The notes under the pieces were generated by a model that saw nothing but the letters and a program-made list of their open reading frames with translations, was not told where the DNA came from and searched no databases. From JAAZMA01 sp036720245 (lineage in GTDB: Bacteria; Bacillota; Clostridia; Tissierellales; Tepidimicrobiaceae), in the NCBI GenBank assembly GCA_036720245.1, contig DAIMNI010000006.1, positions 1-59,024 of the forward strand: a stretch of DNA of 59,024 nucleotides. The letters are read 5' to 3'. The position numbers and the translations under genes were made by a program. Each line of letters begins with the position of its first letter. The first letter of the stretch is position 1. Of the stretch, positions 51,158-59,024 are shown in pieces.

Positions 51158-53683
51158 TTATATTCTTTTTTCCAGCACCATCATCTCTACCCCATGTGCT
51201 GGCAACTGAAATATATCTCTATATTCCCCTTCTAGTTCCACATATTCCACCATCATTTCAGGCTTAGATTTCCCTTTAAGATATTCTATTTCTTCCACAG
51301 TCATATTCTCTGGCATCCCCATTTTGAGCCAATCATCAAATACGGAACCAGATTCTCTATTTAATTTATATTTTGTTATTTTATAATTTCCTACAAGGCT
51401 TTCTATATTAAACTCTATTTCTTTAATCCCTTTATTCTCATAAACCATATATCTTTCCCTATGGTTTATATGAGAAGTGTCTCCAGATAAAAATAAATTA
51501 TCGAAATAAGTATAATTATAAGCTAGTATTTGAATATCCTCCCCATTTTTTGTGATTATATAATCATCATCTTTAGCTATTATTTCATTTCCTAATTTAG
51601 ATAGTAAATAATAAGCATAATAGGATGGCTTTTTTAAGCCATCTTTGTTTATTAGACCAAAGCCTCCGTGAAAATGGGATATGCCTAATTTTTGTTCTTC
51701 AAATATATCTGTAAAGGTCCAATAGCCTATAGAATCTACTTTGTCTATGGATTGTAATACATTTTTTATTATATATGTGGACACATAGCAGGTATCGTGT
51801 ATTGGATTGCCTAAATGAGCAGAGGCATTCCATTCAGTAATATGAATTTCTGGTATATTGCCTAAGATAGTTTCTATTTTAGATTTTACAATATCTATAG
51901 TATTTAAAACATGGTTTTCCCCATGATAAATTATTTTTGGCATAAAGTTCATATTTTTAATATCCTCACCTGATTCTACTAATTTATAATATTCCTCCAT
52001 ACTTTCATCTGATATATATTCTGGATATATATGCATGGATACGAAATCCAAAGGTATATTTGTTTTTTTGCAAAATATTAAAAAGTCCTCTAGCCAAGTG
52101 CTATCAAGTATTGTACCATGGGTAATGGCAGGTCCTCCTGCTTTTAAATCTTCTGATATAGATTTAATAGCCATGACTGTTTCCCTATAGAATTCAAAAT
52201 ATTCTTCCTTAGTCCCTCCCCAAAAAAGGCCTTCATATGCTGGTTCGTTCCATACTTCAAAATACCAAGATTTTACTTCTCCTATGCCATATCTATTAAT
52301 TAAGTGCTTTATAAATTCTTGTACTAAATCTGTCCATAGCCTTATATCCTTTGGTGGAGATATATTTCCCTTCCACCAATAAACTGTCTCATTAGACTTT
52401 TTTAATTCTTCTGGCATAAAACCTAGTTCTATAAAGGGTTTTATATTATTGTCTAAAAAGCAATCAAATAATTCATCTACATAAGTCCAATTGTATTTCA
52501 CATTACCTTCAGGAGATACATTATATATCATCATTTCCTCCATAAAGATTCCATGAAATCTAATATAATTAAAGCCAATTTCATTTTGCATTTCAATAAA
52601 TTGTTTTTGCCAATTGGCCCTTAAGCCTTCGTGAGCCCTACCAAAGGTAATTAGGTTTTCCCAATGCTTTTTTAAACATTTCCCTTTAGCCTTACTATTT
52701 GTGTAAACAGATTTTATATCATCTTTTGCCGCTGTCTTACCAATTTGTAGATTGTCATTTTCTAAATAGGTGAATAGTTTTCTAAGAGCTGCATCCCTAT
52801 CCACATCTAAATAGGTTTTTGGCCTTTTATTTTCCCCTTCAGTTTTATAATCCCGATCCTTTCTAAACTCCGTAGGTGTCGTATTATAATTGTCTTTAAA
52901 TAGATTGTTAAAAGAATTTATATTGGGGAAACCACTGGTATTAGATATATCAATTATGGACATATCTGTAGTAATTAGCATTTTTACTGCCTTATCAAGC
53001 CTTACAGTGTTTAAATATTCTTGAAAAGACATTCCAGTTTTATTTTTAATAAAATGGGATAAGTAATAATAATTAAGATGTTCTCTTTCTGCTATTTCTT
53101 TTAAGGTGATTTTTTTATGGAAGTTTTCATTTACATATTCTATTATTCTTTGAAGTCTTGCTAAATCTGTATCACTTAATTCAGCATCTTCTTTCTCTAT
53201 TAAATCATATTTAAAATTATTTAATAAATGTTCCCCCAATAGATTTAGATAAGAAGCTATCCCTAGCTCATATCCTAAATCTTTCTTGTTTAATTCCCAG
53301 ATTATTTCTGCAATATAATATTTAATGGTGTCGAAAATTCCTTGTTCTTCTTTTTTATATTCAAAAGACCTACAGCTAAATCTCATTTTGCTAAAGCCTG
53401 GACAAATTCTATTATAAAAATCAGGATTTATTTGTACTGCCAATAATACATTTTTATCTCTCACTTTTCTAGTACTATAAAGTTCGTCGCTATTAACTAG
53501 GATAATATCATTTTCCTTTAAATAGTGTACCTCTTCTCCAATTCTAATACTTACACTACCTTCTAATACCAATAAAAATTCCATTTCATTATGCCAATGC
53601 ATTTGAAAATTATCTACTGAATGGATAATGGTTTTAACTGGCAGCACTTCACTCCCTTGTATGATTTCATAAACATATTCCAT
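51158..53683 (-). CDS. AraC-type regulator fused to a GH39 beta-xylosidase-like domain
   Basis: An 841-aa fusion. Residues about 15-95 form an AraC cupin (HWHNEMEFLLVLEGSVSIRI). Residues about 175-275 form the double HTH (HKKITLKEIAEREHLNYYYL and IDISNTSGFPNINSFNNLFK). From about 330 a GH39 glycosidase follows, with acid/base Glu in WYFEVWNEPAYEG and nucleophile-type Glu in IHITEWNASAH. The enzyme part may sense or hydrolyse a xylan-type sugar in the cytoplasm. The fusion is known in Firmicutes. The ATG has AAAGGGGGGAC ahead. The 21-residue upstream extension is translated repeat DNA and is rejected. There are no sugar transport neighbours, so the substrate is open. Confidence 0.9.
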   Translation of the reverse strand: MEYVYEIIQGSEVLPVKTIIHSVDNFQMHWHNEMEFLLVLEGSVSIRIGEEVHYLKENDIILVNSDELYSTRKVRDKNVLLAVQINPDFYNRICPGFSKMRFSCRSFEYKKEEQGIFDTIKYYIAEIIWELNKKDLGYELGIASYLNLLGEHLLNNFKYDLIEKEDAELSDTDLARLQRIIEYVNENFHKKITLKEIAEREHLNYYYLSHFIKNKTGMSFQEYLNTVRLDKAVKMLITTDMSIIDISNTSGFPNINSFNNLFKDNYNTTPTEFRKDRDYKTEGENKRPKTYLDVDRDAALRKLFTYLENDNLQIGKTAAKDDIKSVYTNSKAKGKCLKKHWENLITFGRAHEGLRANWQKQFIEMQNEIGFNYIRFHGIFMEEMMIYNVSPEGNVKYNWTYVDELFDCFLDNNIKPFIELGFMPEELKKSNETVYWWKGNISPPKDIRLWTDLVQEFIKHLINRYGIGEVKSWYFEVWNEPAYEGLFWGGTKEEYFEFYRETVMAIKSISEDLKAGGPAITHGTILDSTWLEDFLIFCKKTNIPLDFVSMHIYPEYISDESMEEYYKLVESGEDIKNMNFMPKIIYHGENHVLNTIDIVKSKIETILGNIPEIHITEWNASAHLGNPIHDTCYVSTYIIKNVLQSIDKVDSIGYWTFTDIFEEQKLGISHFHGGFGLINKDGLKKPSYYAYYLLSKLGNEIIAKDDDYIITKNGEDIQILAYNYTYFDNLFLSGDTSHINHRERYMVYENKGIKEIEFNIESLVGNYKITKYKLNRESGSVFDDWLKMGMPENMTVEEIEYLKGKSKPEMMVEYVELEGEYRDIFQLPAHGVEMMVLEKRI

Positions 53684-53700
53684 TATATGTCCCCCCTTTT

Positions 53701-53802
53701 TTACAATTAATAATTGACAATTGACAATTAAAAATTGTAAATACATAATTACTTGGGTCTAGCTTTTGGGTTGAGATCCTTCGCTGTTGCTCCGGATGAC
53801 AG
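53701..53802 (-). repeat. Copy of the dispersed AATTGT / GTCATCC repeat
   Basis: TAATTGACAATTGACAATTAAAAATTG, then GGGTCTAGCTTTTGGGTTGAGATCCTTCGC and CCGGATGACAG. The order of AATTGT array, GGGTCTA...GGG and GGATCTC/GGATGAC is the same as at 6706-6774 and 10479-10664. It abuts the AraC-GH39 ribosome site. Confidence 0.75.
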
Positions 53803-53813
53803 ACTTCCAAGGA

Positions 53814-54230
53814 TTATTCACCTAAAAATGCTTCGATTCTTTCCAGTAATATTTCTCCGTCTTCTATATTCATGGCCATGTTTTCTATAGGGCAGAGACC
53901 TGTCTTGTCCCTGTTTTTTATATATTCCGTGGTATTTAGATAGCTGAATTTAATATTTTCATCTTCTAGTAACTTTATTGCACTTTCAGATATTAATTCT
54001 CCATATACTTCTTTTATGCCTATATATTTACATAGTAGGGCTGCACCTTTTCCTATTACTTTATCAGCTAAAACTCCATCTTTAGCAATTTCTTTCATTT
54101 CTTTTGCCAATTTGTATATAGGTTTTATACCCTTTTCTTTAGATTTAAATATTAACTTTTTGCTTTTTACTACTGCTATTGTTAAATTTTCTTCATTTAA
54201 ATATTTTTTTGCTATTTCTATATCTTTCAT
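53814..54230 (-). CDS. DUF1893 domain-containing protein
   Basis: A 138-aa cytoplasmic protein of the DUF1893 family, which has a cytidine-deaminase-like fold. Family features are LTIAVVKSKKLIFKSKEKGIKP, the glycine motif VIGKGAALLCKYIGIKEVYGE, and CPIENMAMN near the C-terminus with a conserved Cys. These proteins are common in anaerobes but have no established reaction. GAGGAGT precedes the ATG. It stands alone between the ABC exporter genes and the AraC-GH39 gene. Confidence 0.88.
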   Translation of the reverse strand: MKDIEIAKKYLNEENLTIAVVKSKKLIFKSKEKGIKPIYKLAKEMKEIAKDGVLADKVIGKGAALLCKYIGIKEVYGELISESAIKLLEDENIKFSYLNTTEYIKNRDKTGLCPIENMAMNIEDGEILLERIEAFLGE

Positions 54231-54331
54231 CTAATCTAACTCCTCTTTAATGTTTTTCTAATTGCCATAGTTTATAGTCTAATTATATCAGTTTCTAGGA
54301 GATTTTTTAAGATAAAGAATATTTAGTACAA

Positions 54332-54366
54332 ATAAAAGGAACAGTCTCAGATTATCTGAACTGCCC
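54332..54366 (-). terminator. Terminator of the ABC exporter genes
   Basis: GGGGCAGTTCAGA-TAA-TCTGAGACTGTTCC followed by TTTTATTT on the minus strand, 18 nt after the permease stop. Confidence 0.8.
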
Positions 54367-54383
54367 CTACATTGATTTATTTG

Positions 54384-56045
54384 CTATTCTATTATTTCCA
54401 TTTGCTTATATATTAGTTTATCTAATAATATATACAATATATAGGCTGAAATTATAAATATTAATATAATTGTTCCATATATTATATATATGCCATTGTT
54501 AATGGGCATTAATTTATATACTAAAAACCCTAGCCCAAATAAATATAATGCAGTTATACCCATAGTGATTACTACATTTAGATTTTGTTTCATAACCTTC
54601 TGAGGATTATCCCAATCTAGCATTGGCCTAAATATGTCTACTATCATTCCTATTTCTGTCATAACTACACTACCTAATAGTCCTAAGAAAGCAATCCAAA
54701 AGATATTTTCTATTTTCAATTCCACTACAAAGTATAGACTAATTAATAATGCAATAATACCTATTATCTGGATAATTAAAGCTGCAAAGATTCTGCCAAA
54801 TATTTGATCCTTTGTTTTTATGGGTAATACTCTTTGTATCCAGAGATTTTTCCCTTCCCTAGAAAAAGTAGTACTGCCTACACCATCTATTCCAGCTAAG
54901 AAAACTATTATACCAGCACCAATAAGGGATATAAGATGGCTATCAAAATAATTCCCAGCTCCTCCTAAAGAAATTCCTTCATTCATATAATATGATATTA
55001 AGAATATAATAGGTATTATAATTACTCCCATAACTGAATTCATTAAATATACTGGAGTCCTAAATAACATTTTTATTTCTTTCAATCCTATGGCTAAAAA
55101 GCTAGGACTTAATTTACTATAATCTTTAATTGAAATTTTTTTATTTTTATTATGGCTTACCTCCATATTTCCTATTAGACCCTTAAAGAATAACTTCTCA
55201 CTTAATTCTAACATAATTAGAAATCCTAATATGGAAATACCAATAAACAATATAAAATTTAATAAACCATTTAGGCTATAAGCCTCAGTTAACGCTAAGG
55301 TTCCCCACATAGCCCATGGGAAAAACATTCCAAACTTCTTGACTAATAAATTGGAATCCTTGGCCATATTGAAGAAAAAATCATCTCCTTCAGTAATTGA
55401 TTTTTGTCCCATAGATTGCATCTTAAATTGGAAAGCTAATATAATTACTAGAAGCAGTATATAGCCAATTACCCTAAGCAAATCCTTTTTGCCTCTAATA
55501 TTGGTATATTTCATAAATAACATAATTATTATGGATACTATAGCTAGGGGTATTATGGGTAGAAATAGAACTAAGAATATAGATGATAGCCAATATAATA
55601 TCCCCTCTCCTCCCTTTATGCCATATATAAATATAAAAGGCAGTATTATTGGAAGAGTTGTTAAATATTCATTTATCATTGAAGTGATAAATTTAGTCCC
55701 TATAATATCCTTAGCTCTTATAGGTAATGGTACCAATATATTTAAATCATTGGAAAAATAATATTTAGACATAATAAATATTATTCCAAATATAAATATA
55801 AAGATCTGGGCATATAAAAAACCACTTAAAAGAAATGCAGATTTTTGCCCTACATATTCATAGGCTAAATATAATCCCTGAAGTCCTTTTATTAGCATGA
55901 TATAGGTAGGCAATAGGGATAAAAGGGCTATAAATACAATTATCATTCTAGTTCTTTCTCTTTTATCTCGAAGCTTATGTTTTAAAGCTGATAGACCAAA
56001 ACTTACATTTAAATCTATTTTAATTAAAGATACAAGCTTCTTCAT
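54384..56045 (-). CDS. ABC-type exporter permease (large, about 12 helices)
   Basis: A 553-aa membrane protein of the putative ABC exporter family (PF16949-like). It has two halves of about six helices each, an N-terminal ISLIKIDLNVSFGLSALKHK-like segment, and a loop with SREGKNLWIQRVLPIKTKDQI, the family landmark. It pairs with the ATPase encoded just upstream: the ATPase stop and this start overlap as TAATG. The substrate is unknown. Close relatives are often annotated as lantibiotic or sodium exporters without proof. Confidence 0.85.
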   Translation of the reverse strand: MKKLVSLIKIDLNVSFGLSALKHKLRDKRERTRMIIVFIALLSLLPTYIMLIKGLQGLYLAYEYVGQKSAFLLSGFLYAQIFIFIFGIIFIMSKYYFSNDLNILVPLPIRAKDIIGTKFITSMINEYLTTLPIILPFIFIYGIKGGEGILYWLSSIFLVLFLPIIPLAIVSIIIMLFMKYTNIRGKKDLLRVIGYILLLVIILAFQFKMQSMGQKSITEGDDFFFNMAKDSNLLVKKFGMFFPWAMWGTLALTEAYSLNGLLNFILFIGISILGFLIMLELSEKLFFKGLIGNMEVSHNKNKKISIKDYSKLSPSFLAIGLKEIKMLFRTPVYLMNSVMGVIIIPIIFLISYYMNEGISLGGAGNYFDSHLISLIGAGIIVFLAGIDGVGSTTFSREGKNLWIQRVLPIKTKDQIFGRIFAALIIQIIGIIALLISLYFVVELKIENIFWIAFLGLLGSVVMTEIGMIVDIFRPMLDWDNPQKVMKQNLNVVITMGITALYLFGLGFLVYKLMPINNGIYIIYGTIILIFIISAYILYILLDKLIYKQMEIIE

Positions 56046-56767
56046 TATTCTGTCAGCTCCAAAAATATATTTTCTAGGGATTCTTTTTCTTCAGCATGAT
56101 CTCTAAGCTCTTCCATAGTGCCAAGGGCTACTATTTTCCCTTTATTTATAATTGCAATTCTATCGCATAATTTTTCTGCTACTTCTAATACATGGGTAGA
56201 GAAAAATACAGTATTTCCTTGATTACATCTTTCCCTCATAATTTCCTTCAATTGAAAAGAGGACTTTGGGTCTAAACCTACCATAGGCTCATCTAATATA
56301 AAAAGTTTTGGATTATGAATTAATGCAGATATTAGAACTAATTTTTGTTTCATACCATGGGAATAACTACCTATAATATCGCCTATGGCATTTTTTAAAT
56401 CAAATATTTCCAAATACTTCTCCATTCTCTCTTGTCTTATATCCTTAGGGATTTCATACATATCTGCTATGAAGTTTAAATATTCTATGCCCTTTAATTT
56501 ATCGTATATTTCTGGAGTATCTGGAACATAAGATATTTGTTGCTTAGCCTTTAGAGGTTCTTCCCAAACATTTGTATTTTCTAAGAAAATTTGTCCCTCA
56601 TCTGGTTTTAATAATCCCACTATCATTTTTATAGTAGTAGTCTTTCCTGCCCCATTAGGGCCTAAAAAGCCAAATATTTCTCCAGATTTTATCTCTAAAT
56701 TTACATTGTCCACGGCTTTAACACTTCCCTTGCCATAGGTTTTAGATATACTTTGTAATTTTAACAA
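56045..56767 (-). CDS. ABC transporter ATP-binding protein
   Basis: A 240-aa ATPase with Walker A GPNGAGKTTTIKM, signature SYSHGMKQKLVLISALIHNP, Walker B LFILDEPMVGLDP and switch His in FFSTHVLEVAEK. The signature is SYSHG, as is common in CcmA/NatA-type exporters. The start is a TTG with AAAGGAGG seven nt ahead (MLKLQSISKTYG). The longer frame at the N-terminus is translated repeat DNA and is rejected. It forms a two-gene exporter with the overlapping permease. The power stroke is for export; the substrate is unknown. Confidence 0.95.
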   Translation of the reverse strand: MLKLQSISKTYGKGSVKAVDNVNLEIKSGEIFGFLGPNGAGKTTTIKMIVGLLKPDEGQIFLENTNVWEEPLKAKQQISYVPDTPEIYDKLKGIEYLNFIADMYEIPKDIRQERMEKYLEIFDLKNAIGDIIGSYSHGMKQKLVLISALIHNPKLFILDEPMVGLDPKSSFQLKEIMRERCNQGNTVFFSTHVLEVAEKLCDRIAIINKGKIVALGTMEELRDHAEEKESLENIFLELTE

Positions 56768-56790
56768 AATATAGCCTCCTTTTTTAGTTT

Positions 56791-56821
56791 TGGGACAGCG
56801 GGGACGGTTCTCCCTGTCCCA
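56791..56821. repeat. GGGGACGGTTCTCCC-type hairpin
   Basis: TGGGACAG...CTGTCCCA arms enclose CGGGGACGGTTCTCC. The core is the reverse complement of the core at 17856-17886, while the arms differ. It lacks a T run on the minus strand, so it is a repeat rather than a terminator. Confidence 0.6.
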
Positions 56822-56838
56822 TAATATGCTGCCCCTAT

Positions 56839-56870
56839 AATTCATAATTTACAATTTTAAATTCATAATT
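56839..56870. repeat. Short remnant of the AATTGT-ended repeat
   Basis: TTCATAATTTACAATTTTAAATTCATAATT matches the right end of the 10479-10664 element. It lies between the transketolase stop and the GGGGACGG hairpin. Confidence 0.5.
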
Positions 56871-56873
56871 GGC

Positions 56874-58841
56874 CTACAGGCCTAAAGCTTTCTCTACCAC
56901 ATTATCTACTGTAAAACCAAACTTTTCAAATAATAATTCTCCTGGGCCAGAGGCACCAAATTCATCCATAGAGATTACTTCTCCATCTAGACCTACATAT
57001 TTATGCCAGCCTAAGGAGGATGCGGCTTCTACTGCTAGTCTTTTTCTTATATTTTTAGGTAATACACTTTCTTTGTATTCTTCAGATTGTTCTTCAAATA
57101 ATTCCCAAGAAGGCATACTTACTACTCTAGAATTAATTCCCTTTTCTTTTAATATATCTGCTGCATCATATACTAATTGGACTTCTGAGCCTGATGCCAT
57201 TAGAATTATATCTATATTATTTCCTGTGTCTTTTAGTACATATCCACCTTTTAATGCATCTCTACCTGTTTCCTTTAATATTGGTAAACTTTGTCTTGTC
57301 AGTATTAGGGATGTAGGTGCGTCTTTTCTATTTAATGCCTCATACCAAGCTATGGCAGTTTCTTTGGCATCTGCTGGTCTAAAGGTAATCATACCTGGCA
57401 TAGAACGTAGCATAGCTAGTTGTTCTACTGGTTGATGAGTAGGTCCATCTTCTCCTACACCAATACTATCATGAGTCAATACATAGGTAACTGGTTTCCC
57501 CATCAATGCAGATAATCTCATACCATGTTTCATATAATCGCTAAATATAAGGAAAGTTCCACCATATACTCTTAGCCCTCCATGTAAAGCCATTCCATTA
57601 AGTATAGCTGCCATGGCATGTTCTCTTATTCCAAAGTGAATATTAGAGCCTTTATAATTTTCCTTAGAAAATACTTCTCTATTATTCATATTGGTTTTAT
57701 TTGATGGAGCTAAGTCTGCTGAACCTCCCATTAAATTTGGGATTCTTTCTGCTAATCTATTAATAACTACCCCAGATGCTTCCCTAGTAGAATAATTTTT
57801 GTCAAATTGTAAAAATTCTTCTGAATCTAAATAGTCCATAGGGATTTCTAGATTTAACCAAGCCTCTAATTCCTTGGCTAATTCTGGATACTCATTTTTA
57901 TAAGCTTCCCATTTTTCTTCCCATTGTCTTTCATTTTCTTCACCTAATGCTACTAAATTAGCCATATGTTCTCGAACTTCACTAGGCACAGTAAATTCTT
58001 CTTCTTTCCAATTTAAGAATTCTTTTAAATTTTTCATGTCTTCCGCTCCTAATGGGGAACCATGAACAGAATTCTTTCCTTGTTTAGAAGTTCCATAGCC
58101 AATTTCTGTGGTGATTTTAATTAAAGAAGGTTGATTTAAATTTTTCTTAGCTTTATTTATTGCTATCTCAATAGCATCTATATCATTTCCATCTTCTACA
58201 TGGAAAGTTTCCCAACCCATGGCTTCAAATCTTTTAGAAACATCTTCAGTAAAAGCTATATCTGTACTTCCTTCTATAGTTATGGAATTAGAATCATAAA
58301 GTACTATTAATTTTCCTAAACCTAAAGTCCCTGCCAAAGAAGCTGCCTCATAATTAATTCCCTCCATCATACAGCCGTCTCCAGATAATATATAAGTATA
58401 GTGGTCAATTATCTCATGATTTGGTTTATTAAATTCTGCTGCCAAATGCCTCTCAGCCATAGCCATTCCCACACCATTGGCAATTCCTTGGCCTAGTGGC
58501 CCTGTAGTAGCTTCTACTCCTGTAGTATGGCCATATTCTGGATGGCCTGGTGTTTTACTGCCTAATTGGCGGAAATTCTTTAAATCTTCCATAGTTAAGC
58601 CATATTCAAATAAATGTAATAGGGAATACAACATGGCAGAACCATGACCTGCTGATAATATAAATCTATCCCTATTTATCCAATCTGGATTTTTGGGATT
58701 GTGTTTCATCACCTTTGCCCAAAGAGTATAAGCCATAGGTGCAGCACCAAGAGGCAAACCTGGATGACCAGAATTAGCTTTTTCAATGGCCTCTGCTGAC
58801 AATACTCTAATGGTATTAATACTTAGATTATCTATATTCAC
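56874..58841 (-). CDS. tkt: Transketolase
   Basis: A 655-aa complete transketolase that moves two-carbon units between sugar phosphates in the pentose phosphate pathway. The thiamine diphosphate motif is GDGCMMEGINYEAASLAGTLGLGKLIVLYDSN (GDG...N). Other conserved parts are ANSGHPGLPLGAAPM near residue 24, GHPEYGHTTGVEATTGPLGQG, and EDGPTHQPVEQLA in the pyrimidine domain. The GTG start has AAGGAGTGG ahead and a near-consensus promoter behind it. It is full length, not the split form seen in some anaerobes. It is monocistronic as far as can be seen; an ABC exporter follows. Confidence 0.97.
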   Translation of the reverse strand: MNIDNLSINTIRVLSAEAIEKANSGHPGLPLGAAPMAYTLWAKVMKHNPKNPDWINRDRFILSAGHGSAMLYSLLHLFEYGLTMEDLKNFRQLGSKTPGHPEYGHTTGVEATTGPLGQGIANGVGMAMAERHLAAEFNKPNHEIIDHYTYILSGDGCMMEGINYEAASLAGTLGLGKLIVLYDSNSITIEGSTDIAFTEDVSKRFEAMGWETFHVEDGNDIDAIEIAINKAKKNLNQPSLIKITTEIGYGTSKQGKNSVHGSPLGAEDMKNLKEFLNWKEEEFTVPSEVREHMANLVALGEENERQWEEKWEAYKNEYPELAKELEAWLNLEIPMDYLDSEEFLQFDKNYSTREASGVVINRLAERIPNLMGGSADLAPSNKTNMNNREVFSKENYKGSNIHFGIREHAMAAILNGMALHGGLRVYGGTFLIFSDYMKHGMRLSALMGKPVTYVLTHDSIGVGEDGPTHQPVEQLAMLRSMPGMITFRPADAKETAIAWYEALNRKDAPTSLILTRQSLPILKETGRDALKGGYVLKDTGNNIDIILMASGSEVQLVYDAADILKEKGINSRVVSMPSWELFEEQSEEYKESVLPKNIRKRLAVEAASSLGWHKYVGLDGEVISMDEFGASGPGELLFEKFGFTVDNVVEKALGL

Positions 58842-58871
58842 TTAATCCACTCCTTTCAATTTTTCATTATT

Positions 58872-58900
58872 ATTATATCAATATTTGCTAATTTATACAA
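58872..58900 (-). promoter_or_regulatory. Promoter of transketolase
   Basis: TTGTAT, a 17-nt spacer, then TATAAT on the minus strand. The start codon is 30 nt further. Confidence 0.8.
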
Positions 58901-58904
58901 TTTG

Positions 58905-58936
58905 AAATAAGTATCCTTTAAAAGAATACTTATTTT
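58905..58936. terminator. Inverted repeat upstream of transketolase
   Basis: AAATAAGTATCC-TTTA-AAAGAATACTTATTT: a long near-perfect stem. It is either the terminator of a gene beyond the window or a regulatory palindrome just upstream of the -35 box. The right-hand side of the window has no gene to decide between them. Confidence 0.5.
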
Positions 58937-59024
58937 AGCTAACTTTTATTTAAAATCTAATTATAATTTTCTCCTATTGTTACATAATAATAATGAATTG
59001 CAATCTAAGCACTGTCTATAATAT

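Noticed and set aside
53684..53746. N-terminal extension of the AraC-GH39 protein
   Set aside because: It is translated AATTGT repeat DNA, and the ATG at 53683 has a strong ribosome site.
56768..56845. N-terminal extension of the ABC ATPase
   Set aside because: It is translated GGGGACGG hairpin, and the TTG at 56767 has AAAGGAGG at good spacing.

Overview
The window is AT-rich DNA from a low-GC Gram-positive, endospore-forming anaerobe, most likely of the Clostridia/Tissierellia branch. The signs are strong AGGAGG ribosome sites, a Spo0E-type phosphatase, FtsEX/CtpB/MinJ-like synteny, a MazEF pair behind alr, SLH and LPXTG surface proteins, and a cellobiose-type PTS. Genus cannot be fixed from sequence alone; dispersed repeats of the GGGGACGGTTCTCCC and GTCATCCTGAGC types hint at a Tissierella/Schnuerera-like genome. 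Nearly all genes lie on the minus strand. There are two assembly gaps: 10 N in ftsE and 100 N in a proline-rich repeat. In both cases the reading frame shows that the N count is a placeholder.

Layout. 1-280: the tail of an unidentified gene, then tRNA-Lys. 281-3711: DegV, a Spo0E-like protein, an unknown gene, an orphan holin/amidase lysis pair, and an OsmC protein. 3869-8754: uvrB-uvrA behind a LexA-type box, with a divergent beta-propeller-like lipoprotein. 10669-15833: the ftsE-ftsX-M23 hydrolase-ctp-minJ-like division and wall-remodelling operon. 16004-17855: 5-formyl-THF cyclo-ligase and a CofE-like ligase. 17887-19581: an AI-2E-type permease and a PrcB-like protein. 19646-28165: a surface-polysaccharide locus (TagA, CsaB, O-antigen-ligase-like protein, GT4, PIG-L deacetylase, acyltransferase, YitT). 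28273-33485: mazEF, alr, an acpS-nnrD fusion, a coiled-coil protein and an SAH/MTA deaminase. 33834-42108: a beta-glucoside operon (LicR-type regulator, PTS IIB/IIC/IIA, GH4, SLH-anchored GH3). 42293-50996: a surface module of sortase A, a transglutaminase-like protein behind a c-di-GMP-I riboswitch, a giant LPKTG adhesin and a REC-GGDEF protein. 51158-58841: an AraC-GH39 fusion, DUF1893, an ABC exporter and transketolase.

How the parts fit. CsaB should add pyruvate to the cell-wall polymer that SLH domains bind, and the GH3 enzyme carries SLH repeats, so the polysaccharide locus and the glucoside operon meet at the cell wall. GH3 would release sugars outside, the PTS would import and phosphorylate cellobiose-like sugars, and GH4 would split them inside. 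The sortase would anchor the LPKTG adhesin. The neighbouring GGDEF enzyme could make the c-di-GMP sensed by the riboswitch upstream of the transglutaminase-like gene. This last circuit is the strongest candidate for an interesting system here.

A family of short repeats (inverted AATTGTGAATTGT ends, with a core related to GTCATCCTGAGC) lies between several genes. One copy sits in frame inside the acpS-nnrD fusion, where it appears to have created the linker.
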